From NCBI GenBank assembly GCA_030549495.1, contig JAUIRK010000909.1, forward strand, positions 310,001 through 374,000: a stretch of 64,000 nucleotides of DNA. Direction: 5' to 3'. The notes below the pieces were generated by a model. It was not told the origin of the DNA, searched no databases, and worked only from the letters and a program-made list of their open reading frames with translations. Position numbers and translations under genes: made by a program. Shown in pieces: positions 1-12,500 of this stretch. The number at the start of each line of letters is the position of its first letter. Position 1 is the stretch's first letter. Source of the DNA: Nectonema munidae. Its lineage: Eukaryota; Nematomorpha; Nectonematoida; Nectonematidae.

Positions 1-453
1 TAAATACTTAAATGTTCTGCCAGCCCACCATTTTGACAATTTGCTTTTCTTAAACTTTCAAGACTCTGAATAAAAGCTTAGATACCCATTAAAAGCGAAA
101 TTGCCTTTAGACTGAATTTCTGAAAAAATAAGTTATTAAATATAAAGTCCAATTATTTCAGAAGATAATTTAAATTCTTTTCTGAGGAGTTTTCAAATGT
201 TTCAAAAAAAGAAAAAAAGTGTTGTGTAAATCAGTATAACTTTGAAAATGAAAACTGTCACGTATGTTCATAGTACCTTTTATTTAAGTTTCCATCTATT
301 TTTTCCTTTAACTGTGTCTTTGATTCGATTGGTTAGTGATTGTATCATTTAGTGAGTCCAACTTCTAATCCAAATCTGTTCGTATAATGAATACTCTTAT
401 TTTTCTATTTGTCTTCCTACTTTGTGTGTGTGGATGTTTTTCTTGTTTTTCAG
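1..453. other. AT-rich flank, no gene seen
   Basis: No supported coding sequence. The last 30 bases form a pyrimidine-rich tract ending in CAG at 451-453, which I read as the splice acceptor of the next exon. Confidence 0.5.
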
Positions 454-505
454 AAGTTACGCATCCAAGCGGCTTATGACCTCTCGATATGCCTCTCTGA
501 CCCGT
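454..505 (+). CDS. Exon 1 of the unidentified gene
   Basis: A strong polypyrimidine tract and CAG acceptor precede it. GTAAAG follows at 506. The preferred frame reads KLRIQAAYDLSICLSDP and ends in phase 1. A second frame is also open if the GT at 504 is used, so the frame choice is uncertain. The following intron is about 137 bp. Confidence 0.45.
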
Positions 506-3500
506 GTAAAGTTATGCAATACGAAGGCGTTAATTATTTTATCATATTTTTTGTGTTCAATCTTCTTTATATGCATAAATCTAAACTTCTTAGCTAACAA
601 ATGTATTCTTTTCTTCTTTTTCTTCTTCTTTATACAAATAAGTAGTGAAACATTTGTTAAATAGACTTGGAGCAAAACACCCTAAAGTGGACGGCAATAT
701 GTACTTGATGGACAGTAAGTTATCTCAAGAAAACACATTAAAGTTGTCACAGGAGTCATTAGATCAGATTGAGAAGTAAGTTCGCTTTCACTCAATTTCA
801 GCGCACCAACCCACTCCGTCATTTCCTTTTTCTAAGGCAAACTTTTGTGCTTAGGTGTTGCGTTGGTGTCAGTGCTAGAGATGCGTATTCACTTTACAAA
901 GTGCGTGAGGGGCGTATTTTTCTTTAAATGGGGATGCGCCTTCTCAAAAAATGACGTGACTTGGCCATTTACTGGTGATGGTATTTCGCGAAAATTAAGC
1001 TGGGAAAAAGGCTGATTATTGCAGCGTAACTAGAAGCTATTGCAATAAAATTGTTTTGTGCAATTAGATCATTATTTTTAAACGACATTGCATAACCTTA
1101 TTTTCATGTCCTGGCACTTGAGTGAACAAAATTAATCGCATTTCATGATCACTTTCATAACAGGAATCATTCCCAGGAGAGGTAACGCTACTTTAATCAT
1201 TTTTGCAATTTTCAAGGCAGTGGAAGACGTATATGAAATTTTAAAAACCGGAATTCAGACAAAATGTCGTTTTAACAAATTTCACATTGTGTTGAATCCC
1301 TGGGTTTCAAAATTTTTGTTATTTAGCCGAATACTTTTTTTTGATAAAAAATAAATTAAAAATTACTATTTTTAAAATTAATTCTATATAACAAAGTATT
1401 TTTAAAAATTGATTAAACAAAGTTAATTTAAAAAAAATATATTTTTTTATTTTTAATTAGTTATAATTATTTTGATTTGATGCATCTTTTTTTAACTAAA
1501 ACATCTTTTTGTAATTTTAAATTTTACTCTTGATATATGATAAAGTTTATTGTCTACATACTATCTTTTTATGTATTATATATATACTATCTCTGCATGT
1601 ATCATTGAAAACAAGTATAATTATGATGTTGATTTGATTTCTGGTCTACATTTTCTACAAATTTCTTTTACATCTTAAACCGAGTAGTGTAAATTATTTA
1701 CTGACACCAGGATGGCAAAGAAATCTATGCAATTCTTCACATTTGGAGTAACTGGTTGTAGGAACATGGAAGAATGAGGGAAAACCAGTCGATATGTTGT
1801 AGTATTCTATGTTCATACTTAAGAGTATATCAAGATGCTTTCTCCATTGTTGAATTTTGACATGTTTTATCCTTCATTTCTCCCATTATCAAACATCAGC
1901 GCGACCAATTTTAGGTCTGTAATCAAAGTGAAGTGCTTTTGATATAGATAGGATCACAAACAAATTTCTTCTATGATGACAAAGGTTCTTTTTTGATGGA
2001 TGAGTGCCTTACTTCACTATCAAGAATGGCTCTGCACATAAAGTTAAGAGGTTCGGAATTCTTGAGGAGTATCGCAAAGAATGCAAAATTTGACTAATCA
2101 GTCTCTATTTACAATGGTAGGAATTCATTGATAATACTCAAACAAGACAAGACAAGCTTTTTTTGGTAACCGGACATTTGGTCAAATGGACATTTAACCG
2201 ACGAACATTTAACCAATCCGCATTTGGCCGAATAAAGATTACATTTTTCTAAGGCCAAATTTTCTGCGAAACTTTTTCTAGTGAACTAAAGAAGGAATCA
2301 GCTTCTAGAGTTAAGCAAAATTATATCACAAAACCTAGAGAGTAAATCTTTTCAAAAAACTTGAATATCCATTTTGTCCAATGTTAAAACTTCCAAGTAT
2401 GCTTCAAAGCACTCAGTGATTTTTTGGACATGGTAGATCATACAAAGCTTGTACCTTGGTAGCGTCTGGTTTTTCTGATCTATTTTGATATTGTAATATC
2501 AAGCAAGCTAATTCTATCAGCGCATAGTATCGATTTGATTGATTGAAGCATTATAGTTTCTAGAGAATGAAGGAAACTTTTCATAATTCTTGTTGTGTTC
2601 CACAACATAATTTCCCAAATTCGTTATGCTATAAACATAAAGAAAAAGACCTCTCATATGTTATTGTTTCTCTAGTGTGTCTATTATTCTTTGAAAGCTG
2701 CCATCTCATTCGTTACGCCAAAAGAAATATAGCCAAATTGATAGAATCTTCTAAATGCTTCGTGTCTTTTCGCTCTCTTTAAAAACAATGGGAAATTAAT
2801 AGTAAGTATTTGAGTACAAAATGCCGCAGTTAGGCAAACATTTTACTATCTTATTGATTCGAGGAAGCGGTTAAACGTCTGAATTAGTTAAGCGATTGAT
2901 AGTTTTTGAATAGGGCATTACGACTCGTCATTTTTGATATTTCGTTTTCAATGGTTCGTTTCAACTTTTATAAATTAAAGCATGACAGAAAAACGTTGGC
3001 TTAGCTTATGACGAACAACATGTGCTGTAGAAGAAGATTTATTAATTGATAAAATAAAATTGGAATACACCACTAAACATATAAAAAGAAAAGAATTAAA
3101 TAAAGAATTTAAAAAGAAAAACATTGCATATTTATAGTTGGGAAAAATTCAAAAGGCCCGCAAGCCGCTGATATGAATAAAACCCATATTACATCAATGA
3201 AATAGAAATACATCATATAGAATATTGATAAGATAAATATGAAGTAAAAATAATCACATTAGCTGGAATAAAATAGAGATAGTATGCAGTGCGCATGATT
3301 AGAATGAGTGGCTGTTAATACATTGTTAAATAACTATTGGTGGTTGTTACACACAAAGCAATTAATAGAATGACAAGTTGAACTAACTATATTCATCTAA
3401 AAGAAGTTTTTTTATTATATTTTTACAAGTGCTTATTTTAGAAAGAATACGTTGAGAGTTAAACATAAAAAAGTTAAAGTAGAGGTAGACAACATATAAT

Positions 3501-6500
3501 AATTAAGTAAATTGTTAGAGCATAATTAAGTTTTTTTTTCAAGAAAAATTGAATGTTAAAAAATCTGGTTGAGACATCCAATCAAGGCCAACAAGCATCA
3601 TTACAAAGATCATTGACAAGTTGACATTTGAATTTTGAGTAGAAGGTAACGGCAAACTGGCCAACTAAATAACAATTGTCTACAATCCTTGATGGGTATT
3701 CAAAGGCCAGCAATAAAATCAGTATTTTAGATTGTGAAACTATTGACTTTGCAAATTTTGATAAGTGCCTTTCTTTTGACATTTAAAACGGCCAACATCT
3801 TTTGCTGGACATTTCATGGAAAATGAAATAATTTCACTTAGTGGAAACATTTTTCCCTTTGCGTCAACTCTAGAATCGTTACATCAATGATGGAAATTTT
3901 AGCTTCTTCTTTGCAAATATTAACTACGGTTACCGTAGCCCTACCTAGATCCATAAAAGAAGCTTTTGTTATTGCAGTAGCCGTGCCCATTTTTATCTTT
4001 TCAAGTAACCGTTGTCTTATTCTAGGAGAATGGAGACTGAAAAAAGGTAAAGGTACCATGGGGTGTTTTCATCGAAAAGGCACAATTGTCCTGATTGTAT
4101 CGAACTATGAAGAAAGTAGGCTTGATGCGGGATCGAGCCAAGACCTTGAGTTATCGAAACCCAGTATCTAACCAACTTTACTCACTTTTTTTTGGATAAA
4201 TTCTCTAATTTTATCCTCTTTGTTATTTTACGCTGTTACAAAATTATTGTTTCTCTATATGCTTAGGTGCTTCAATCAATGATTCAGACGTTTGCTCTTT
4301 CCTAGTTACAAAAAGATGACGAGAATACACTTAATTAATTGACTTATAAAACTCTTCTAGTGTTCTCATGACATCATTACAAGTAGTGCATTCGCAAATG
4401 TCGAATGTGAGGGCGATTTTTTTTAAACATTTTTAATAGGACCAAACGAATAATGCCATTATTTGTTTGCGAGGTTTGAGGAGTTTATACATTTTCGATA
4501 GGAACCTAAACAGTTGAATAAATTGTTGAAAAATAAGGAAAAATTCCAAGGGAAATATTTCTCAACTGTATTAACCCTATTAGTGCTGGGCTAAATTTGT
4601 CCGCTCAGGTGCTGGGGCGTAAAGTTCCCCTCTCCTTTTTTCTCTCAGATATTAATAAGTTTTTATAAATATTTTTAATGTTATATACATATTTCAACTC
4701 TACTGAATTCACTTGTGATCTTCATTTTCTATTAAAATCAATCAAACTTGTCAAAAAATTGATTTATATATGACAGCTTATCTCAAAAAGAAACTATTTA
4801 TTTAAATAATTATATAAAGTTTTTCACACACATATATCCATTTTCAACTATGCTGAATTCACTGGAGATGTCCATTTTTTTAAATCAAAATCAATCAAAT
4901 CTGTCAAAAAATTGATTTATATATGACAGCTTATATCAAAAAGGAACTATTTATTTAAATAATTATTTTTTTACACATATATACTATTTTCAAGTATGCA
5001 CAATTTAGTGATGCTTCATTTTTTATTTTATGAAAATCAATTAAATATGTCAAAAAAATCGATTAAACCTGGCAATCAATGTCAAATATATAAACTTCAA
5101 AATAAATTCTACTTGTAGTATTTCTCTGCTAATTTTTTTCTTAATTTATTTAATAAACAAACTTTTAGACGTATCTAGATAGGACCTCTATCTATATGGA
5201 TACAAATTCGTTATCAGCTGGTAATCTCTACGTCATTTCTTGTATATCTTATACAGTATGTAATTTTAATAATCATTCTATGATGATCCTTCCTTGGTAG
5301 CTCTTCTTTCATCAGGAATTTATATTCTGAAATCTGCGTTGGAAAAAACTTTTTTAAGGATTTATTTTGAACGGATATTACGCGCTCTTAAAGTATTCTG
5401 ATTAAAGAATCTTCTTGATGAACTTAGGATTTTTTATCAGTATCTTGTATTTTATTATCAGGTGATATAAACAGATATTCAGCCTGAATATTTGTCAACC
5501 AATCCCAGTTCAAAAGTTTTTTTCTAATGAAATCATTGGTGATGTTCATTGTTCAATTACAAAAGGTTGTCCACCTTCTTCATCTAAAAGACTCACTCTT
5601 TCACGCAAAAGGAAAAAGATGGACAAATTCAATTTAAATTAAAAAATATCTTAATAGTGACCAAATCTCCTCATATTCGCATCTGTGACAGTTTTGATAA
5701 CTCTGACCTATTCAAAATTTTCAGATTTCTTACCCATCTTAGTGAAATGATAATTGTAATCTTAGCTGATAAGCTATAAGTTTAAAGATTTTTCATTTGC
5801 AAAAGAGTTTCGCGGTGAAAATCTTTTTTGAAGCACCCAATATTAGATCATTATACCACTTCCTAGCTCATTAGAACATGATAGATCTTCCATTTAGTCA
5901 AGGTATATACTTCTTTTTTAAATTATTTTTTGATCATACGTTCTCTTTCAATTTGTTTTCAGGATGCTTCCTTCACACATACTAATCTTCAAAAGATTTT
6001 ATTGTGGGTTTTTATTTTTCTTTTCTTTAAATAAATATTTCAGCTACAAAATGATTGTGAGAAAGTATTATAAGCAAAAATATATAAAAAAAATTATATT
6101 TTTACAATATAAGCAATATATAACAATTTTTCATATATTTTTTACCATATTAGCCAAAATAGAGTACAGAATAACATAGTCGATTTGGTATAAGAACAGC
6201 TATTTTATTTTAAATCTTGAAAATATTTTTGGAGACAGTTTTTAGACGTAAGCCACAAATTTGTTTGAAGCTTTTAGATATTTTTAAATCCTAAATGCAA
6301 AAACTGAGTCCTAAAATAAAATGAGCATTGCCAATTTCGTATAAAAGCAGATATCCTATTTATATTTAAAAAATATTTCCCTAGAAATTAGACGTAAACC
6401 GCACATTTGATTGATTGCAGATATTTTAAAATGTCTAAATGAGAAAACTGAGTTCATAAATGAAACTAGTATGGTTAATTTAGTAAAAAAACATATATTT

Positions 6501-9500
6501 CATGTAAAATTAGAGATAATATTTCTTGAGATAGTTTTCAGAAGTAAACCGCAAATTTGATTGACTCTGTCAGATATTTTTAAACCTCTAAATGCAAAAA
6601 CTACGCCCAGAAATGGAACCATCATGATCGATTTGGTGTAAAAACATATTTTTCATGTAAATTGTTATATATTTAGAGACCATTTTTAGAAGTTAACCCC
6701 AAATTTAATTGACAATTATAGGTATTTTCAGATCCTAAATGCAAAAACTGAGTCTAGAAATGAAATTAGCATCATCGATTTAGTATAAAAACGTACATTT
6801 TATGTAAAATTTGAAAGAATAATGTATTAGATATATTCCTCATCAATTAAAATTTTGATGACATTTTCAAAAAAGTAGCCATGATTATTGAAAAAATTAA
6901 ACATATAAAGTGTTATGCGTTCAAAACGGTATACAATTATAAATTTTAAAGGGAGTATCTAATATAAACCCTAAGCTATAACGTTAAATACAGATAAGAT
7001 AATGTCAAAATTTTGCTGCAATTGTTTATTTTATTTTGATTGACAGTTTTTGACACGAGAGAGTCATTCAACTACCATGGAAATGGTAATAAAAGATTCA
7101 GCTTACAATTTTAGGAAAAGTCACAAAATTTGAAGGGATATGATTCAGCCCCCCATTTTTACGCCCCCAGCAATAATAGGGTTAAATTAAGTTCTTAAGG
7201 TTATTTAAGCCTCTGTTTTTCTATTTGAGTGGAGTTTCATACAACTTATAAAAAGACGATTTTATTTGATTCATAACCGGTAACTGTTTGTGTCTGAAAG
7301 GATTCATCATATTAGCATATTAATTATTATTTAGTTCAAAAGCAAAAATTGAAGAATTCATTCAATATGTAATTATAGTTTTTTTAGATAAATTTATGAT
7401 AAATATAAAAGGTTTAAAAAGAGTCAGTTAAAAAGTGGGAACCCTGCTTTTAATTAGGAAAGAAAAATGTTTCCCATATTTTTATTTAAATAATGGCTGA
7501 TAGCAATACTATGGTTGAAGATTAGGACATTGAAACGCTGGTCATGTGTTCGATTCAGGATCGCGGCATCCTTATCCTCTGTACAGTTTTGGAAGAATAT
7601 TTTTATTAAATTTTTAAGTTGACTTAGACTAGACATGTACAGATAATAATGCTGAACATTTGTAGTTTAACAAAGAAGAATTGCTTGAAACGCAAAATGC
7701 AAAGAACAAGGATCACACTTCCGGGAAAAGTTCGCTACGAATACCCTCCTGAAACGGTTTGCAAAAATTTGTACTACGAAAGCACCGTTTATCTCCAAGC
7801 CGTACGCATTGGAACTGAGGTAAGAAAACTTTATCACAATTTGATTTTTATAATTTCAAGTGGAAGCAGTGGTGAGAATATTGGTGAACCCTTGAAGATG
7901 AAATAAATTGCTTTTTGAGTTTTACAGAGGTAATTAGTTTGAAAAAATTTAGCCTTCAATTTTAATTGGAATTCGAAAAATCAGCAACATCTGTTTTATT
8001 CTATAGGTATTTTTTTTATTATATCCCTAAATTTTTGTATTGTAGTGTTTCGATTTTGCTCAAATATACACAGAAATCACTCTAAATTATATTTTTTGGA
8101 AAGTTAGTTTCTGCAATTGTTCATCATTCAAATTGAAATTTCTTACTAATTCAAATAAATAAATGTTTTTAAAAAAGAGAAAATTTGGCCAAGGACCAAG
8201 CTTAATTAACTTCTTTCGTTCTGGGTTTATATGCGAAGGCAAATAACTATTTTTTAAAACCTCCATCAGTTGCCTTGGATGAAAATATTGCGAATTTTAA
8301 TAAAAAAAAAGTGATAAATTTTTAAATACACTACAAAAGAACATGGCGTCAGTGAGAAACATAGTTTCAGCTTGAAGTTCATGTGAATTGAAAATGTCAT
8401 CCCTCAATAACATCAAATCCAAAAAAGAGAGATGATTGGCTGCATCAGATGTGTTTTATCCAAAATTTCGCGCTTCATTTATTGAATAAAGAAGTTTCAA
8501 TAATCTTAGTTGTGATCATATACAATTTTTTAATTCAAAAAGACGCTTTTAAAATTGAAGTATGCATACTTTTGCAATTTGGTTTGTTTTAATTCTTCAT
8601 ACTTCTCTTTATCTAATCAAGCTAAAATTTGGATTTAATTTCAATTTTTTACATGTGTAAGTTAATAGCAATTGTGCAGCATGTTATTTTCGCCTGAAAA
8701 AAGTGCACGTTTTACCTAGGGTTGCCAGATGTCGAAATTTTCCGAAATTGTCAGCATTTAACAACGAAATCCCATAGGATTTATATGAATCCCGATTTTT
8801 CATTCATTATTCTTTTCTTATATGTCAAAAAATAGTTTATAAAAAATTAGGACGAAATGTGATTATTTAAGTATAAAACTTATCTTTCACTTTAACAAAT
8901 GTTAGAAATACAAAATTCATCCTTGACTTTTTTAAATACCATTTTTGTTATAATTTAAAAAATGAGAAACCTAGCTTGACCCATTGAAATACAAGCTTTT
9001 GCAATTAAATTATGCATCCTTTTGTATTCTTTTTTTAATTTTTATTTCTCTATATCTAAGAATGGTTTTTTATGCAATTAAATTATGTCTACAAAGTTAT
9101 TTTAATTAAAAAAAACTTTATTCATTCAAATTTATGAACAATCAAACTTTTTTTGTATTTATTGCAATCTGAGTGAAATAATTTTGACAATCACTTGTAC
9201 TAATTGATTATTTTGATCAAATGTTGTGTTTGGAATGCAAAAAGCTAGAGCGAAATTAGAAAAAGTGCGCTTCAATTGAATACGGGTGTAACGGGAATGA
9301 AAAGAGTATACACATGTTCAGACTTATTCCAGGCAAATAACTTCATTTGAATTTATGTCTAAAGTGATATGCTATCTTTGCTTCTCTAAATTTCGTAGTG
9401 AGTGATAAAAGTGAGCTCAAATTGACTTACTTTCGAGGAAAATCAACGCCTGTCTTAATTAAATATAACTAAAAATGCATTGATAAAGAAAACAGATTCC

Positions 9501-12500
9501 AAAAATCTTCAAAATTCTCCTCGAAAAAAGGGTTAAAGTGCCTTTTCCTGGAATAGTGTTTGTCATCGTCTATATTTAGTACTATTTTGCCTCTTGCCAT
9601 TCCTTCTTCTGTGCTACACCGAACAAAGACAACTCTTCGGCATATGATATCAGAATGCTTTCTGCTCCACAATACATTCCATGTTTCCTGAGAAATGGAA
9701 CTCTGGCGCCAAGACATCAACCTTCGGGAGGGGTGAGATCTTTTCTTTTGTTACTAAAATCGCTTCTTAGCAGCGACTCTCGTTTAAGGTATGGAAGCGC
9801 GCGTACTAGACACCACATTCCTCACAACTACATAACATGCAGTAGGTATTTTTTCAGGACACCTTTCACTGAAGCAGTGGTTCCCAACCTTTTTATGCTA
9901 CCATATCTTCAGCAATGATAAAGAAAAAAATCTAGAATTAACTATTTACAATAAAATATCCTTAAAACTAACGATTTTTTACCTGTTCAAATGTTTACCG
10001 ATGAATGAGAAAAAAATTTGTGATTAATATTATAGGAATAAATACTAACAGCAAGCCAATTCAATATGAAACAGTCAAGGAATAATAACATAAAATACCT
10101 AATATCACCAGCTATCAGGTGGTTGTTCAGTCTTCTATTTTTTAGTTTAGAAGCAGTATATGACTGCAGTAAAAGATGAATGATCCTCAATCAGTTACTT
10201 CAAGTTTTTTTATTTGACTTACAAACAAAAATATGGTTGTTCTTGAGCGAGCATAAACACTTTTTTAAGATTTAGACAAAAAAACCATACAAAAATGTTA
10301 AAGTGGATCGCAGATTTTTATGGTAGAACAGGAATATGTATTTTTGTTTTATAGATTGTAAAATTTGAAAGTGGAGTAGTTAGAGAAGGAATGGGTAATC
10401 ACTCCTCAGCTCTGGATTTCCCAGTGTACTACATAAAACGTAATAAAACAGATTTAGACGATTGTGAGTATAGTTTTTCTTGCCTAGTTTAACAGTATCA
10501 CTAAAAACATAATTTTATATTTTATAGTAAGAATATGCTTTATTTCTGCTAGAAATAAAGGACATAAACTTTTGAAATACACTCTTGGTAGGCAGAGCCC
10601 GCGCTACCTATTAAATTTTGGGGCACTAGAGGTACTATTTTTCAAGCTCCCCTAAAATTTTTTTCATTACCCTAAAAAAATATGACAAACATCTAGCAAT
10701 CATGATAATTTCTTTCATGAAAATGTAATCTGTATAGATATGGCTTGACAAATACATCATATGTTTTCTTTTTGTCTTGAAGCAGATTAATGTGAAAATT
10801 CCAAAATTAGCGCCCCAATGAAGCCCCCTAAAATTGCTGCTTAGCGAAGGCACTGTTGGTAGGCTTGCATCATTTTATCAGGTTCCCGTAGGTTGGGAAC
10901 CACTGCACTAGCCCTAAGTATCAATTCACCCAAATTGGGAGCGTTCGCGTTAGGATTGTATCTTTCACTCAGTTGTATTTATATATTGTCACATAAATTC
11001 TTGTAAAATAATATATATAACAAGGTATAGCTATTCTTTTGTAACAAGGGCAATATGTGTTTAGTGGGATGGAAAGTCCAGTTAGACTTGGATTCAGCAT
11101 TCCCGGCGGGCCACGATATCCGAAAGGATGGGTGCGAACGCCACAAAACAACTTAATTAATTAATTAATTATCAATTCATTTTTATTTCCTCCTAAATAT
11201 GCTATCTTATCTTAGTGCTTGATATTTGGTGTTTTTTCAAATTTTTAAAAAGGCACCAAGCGTGATTAAAAAGAGTTATCAATGCTGAATCTAAGAATTT
11301 CTTGCAAAGACATTTTTCTCGTACAAATTACTTCCCATTTCTATTAAATTCAACAAAAAGGATGTGTTCACAGTTTTGGCATCTCAAAAATTCTCACCAC
11401 TTATATATTAAAAATTCCTCACCCTCCATTTCATTTGGAATATATGACTTGTGCTTTAACAATGAATGACAAGGACAGTGTATTTATGTAACAGGCTCTT
11501 AATGGTCACCATTATTTTTTCAAAAAAATGTAATTTTTGGTTATGTTTCATGCTGTTTTTGCATTTATTGATAAAAAAATTTGTTTTTGAGATCAGTAAC
11601 TTAGCTTGGTCCACATTTTAAACCAAGCCCAAAAATGTCGATTGCGGGAGAAGACTCAAGAATATTTCATCAAAATGTGCGCAAATAAGAATATAGGGTA
11701 TTTATTTTCTTAGGGGGTTAGAAATTGAGCAAGCTACTCTTCTTCCTCTGGCTACGACGCAAATCAAGCATCCTTAACATCCCTAAATGAACGAAGGTTG
11801 CTATTTAATTCAATTTAAACTGAGACCCTTATTTCATTTTTCAAGCTTGAAAACATAAACAAAAAACGAAATTTAACTCACTGAATATTTCGAAGCGCTG
11901 ATCAAATTCTTCCTTCAGTCGCCCTGTTTCTTCTTTATATATTGATAGGCTTAAATCGTGCTTTGTTTTTATATTAATATTTGAGAGAAAGGGAAATCAA
12001 AAAGCATTATTCCCTGAAAGTTATTTTTCCCGAAGATTCCGTCTCATTCTAGGAGCAAAAATGGCATAACATGCGCTAAATATTTTTCCTCCTCCCAGTA
12101 CAAGTGTTTTATTCAGAATTTTTTAAATTGCTTTTCAGTTTCCATAAAGGAAACGCTGAAAGGTAAACTGGTAAAAGCATAATTATTATTAAAAAGGATG
12201 TAAAAAGATTTTTATATCAAATATAATTTCCCCCACTTTGTTCATAAAACACTCTGCGGGTAGTAGAGTGTAGATTCGACCCCTGGGCGATTTTGACACG
12301 GCGCACACATTACAGAGCGGAGAATTAACATTTATTTAATTCTTTGTTTTTACGTGTTTCTTCATATATTTTGTGTAAGACAAGTTACACCAATATAAAG
12401 CGATTTGTTTTTCAGGCTTTAATTCAGACGCTAAAAATTAAAAGATCTTAATTCAAAAAATTTTATTAAATTTAATTTAAATGCTCAAAAAGTGTTTATT

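Larger units (their letters stand above)
4575..7181. mobile_element. Non-autonomous piggyBac-like element, 2.6 kb
   Basis: TTAA lies directly outside both ends (4571-4574 and 7182-7185). The termini are inverted: left CCCTATTAGTGCTGGG, right (reverse complement) CCCTATTATTGCTGGG. A TTAA target duplication with ends starting CCC is the piggyBac hallmark. No transposase frame is present. The interior is mostly two tandem arrays, described separately. It lies in a predicted intron. Confidence 0.85.
9875..10905. mobile_element. Facing hAT-type termini (one element or two)
   Basis: CAGTGGTTCCCAACCT at 9875 is repeated exactly as its reverse complement ending at 10905. CAGTGGTTCCCAACC is a familiar hAT terminus. 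The flanking 8-mers (CACTGAAG and CACTAGCC) match only in their first four bases, so a target duplication is not established. Predicted exon 5 lies between the ends. The ends may therefore be two solo remnants, or one element that carries a host exon. Confidence 0.55.

Noticed and set aside
3582-4171. Overlapping open frames on both strands
   Set aside because: No motif, no splice sites that fit the neighbouring exons, and they shadow each other.
9469-9720. 83-codon minus-strand frame
   Set aside because: It overlaps predicted exon 4 on the opposite strand, where splice sites and phase favour the plus strand.
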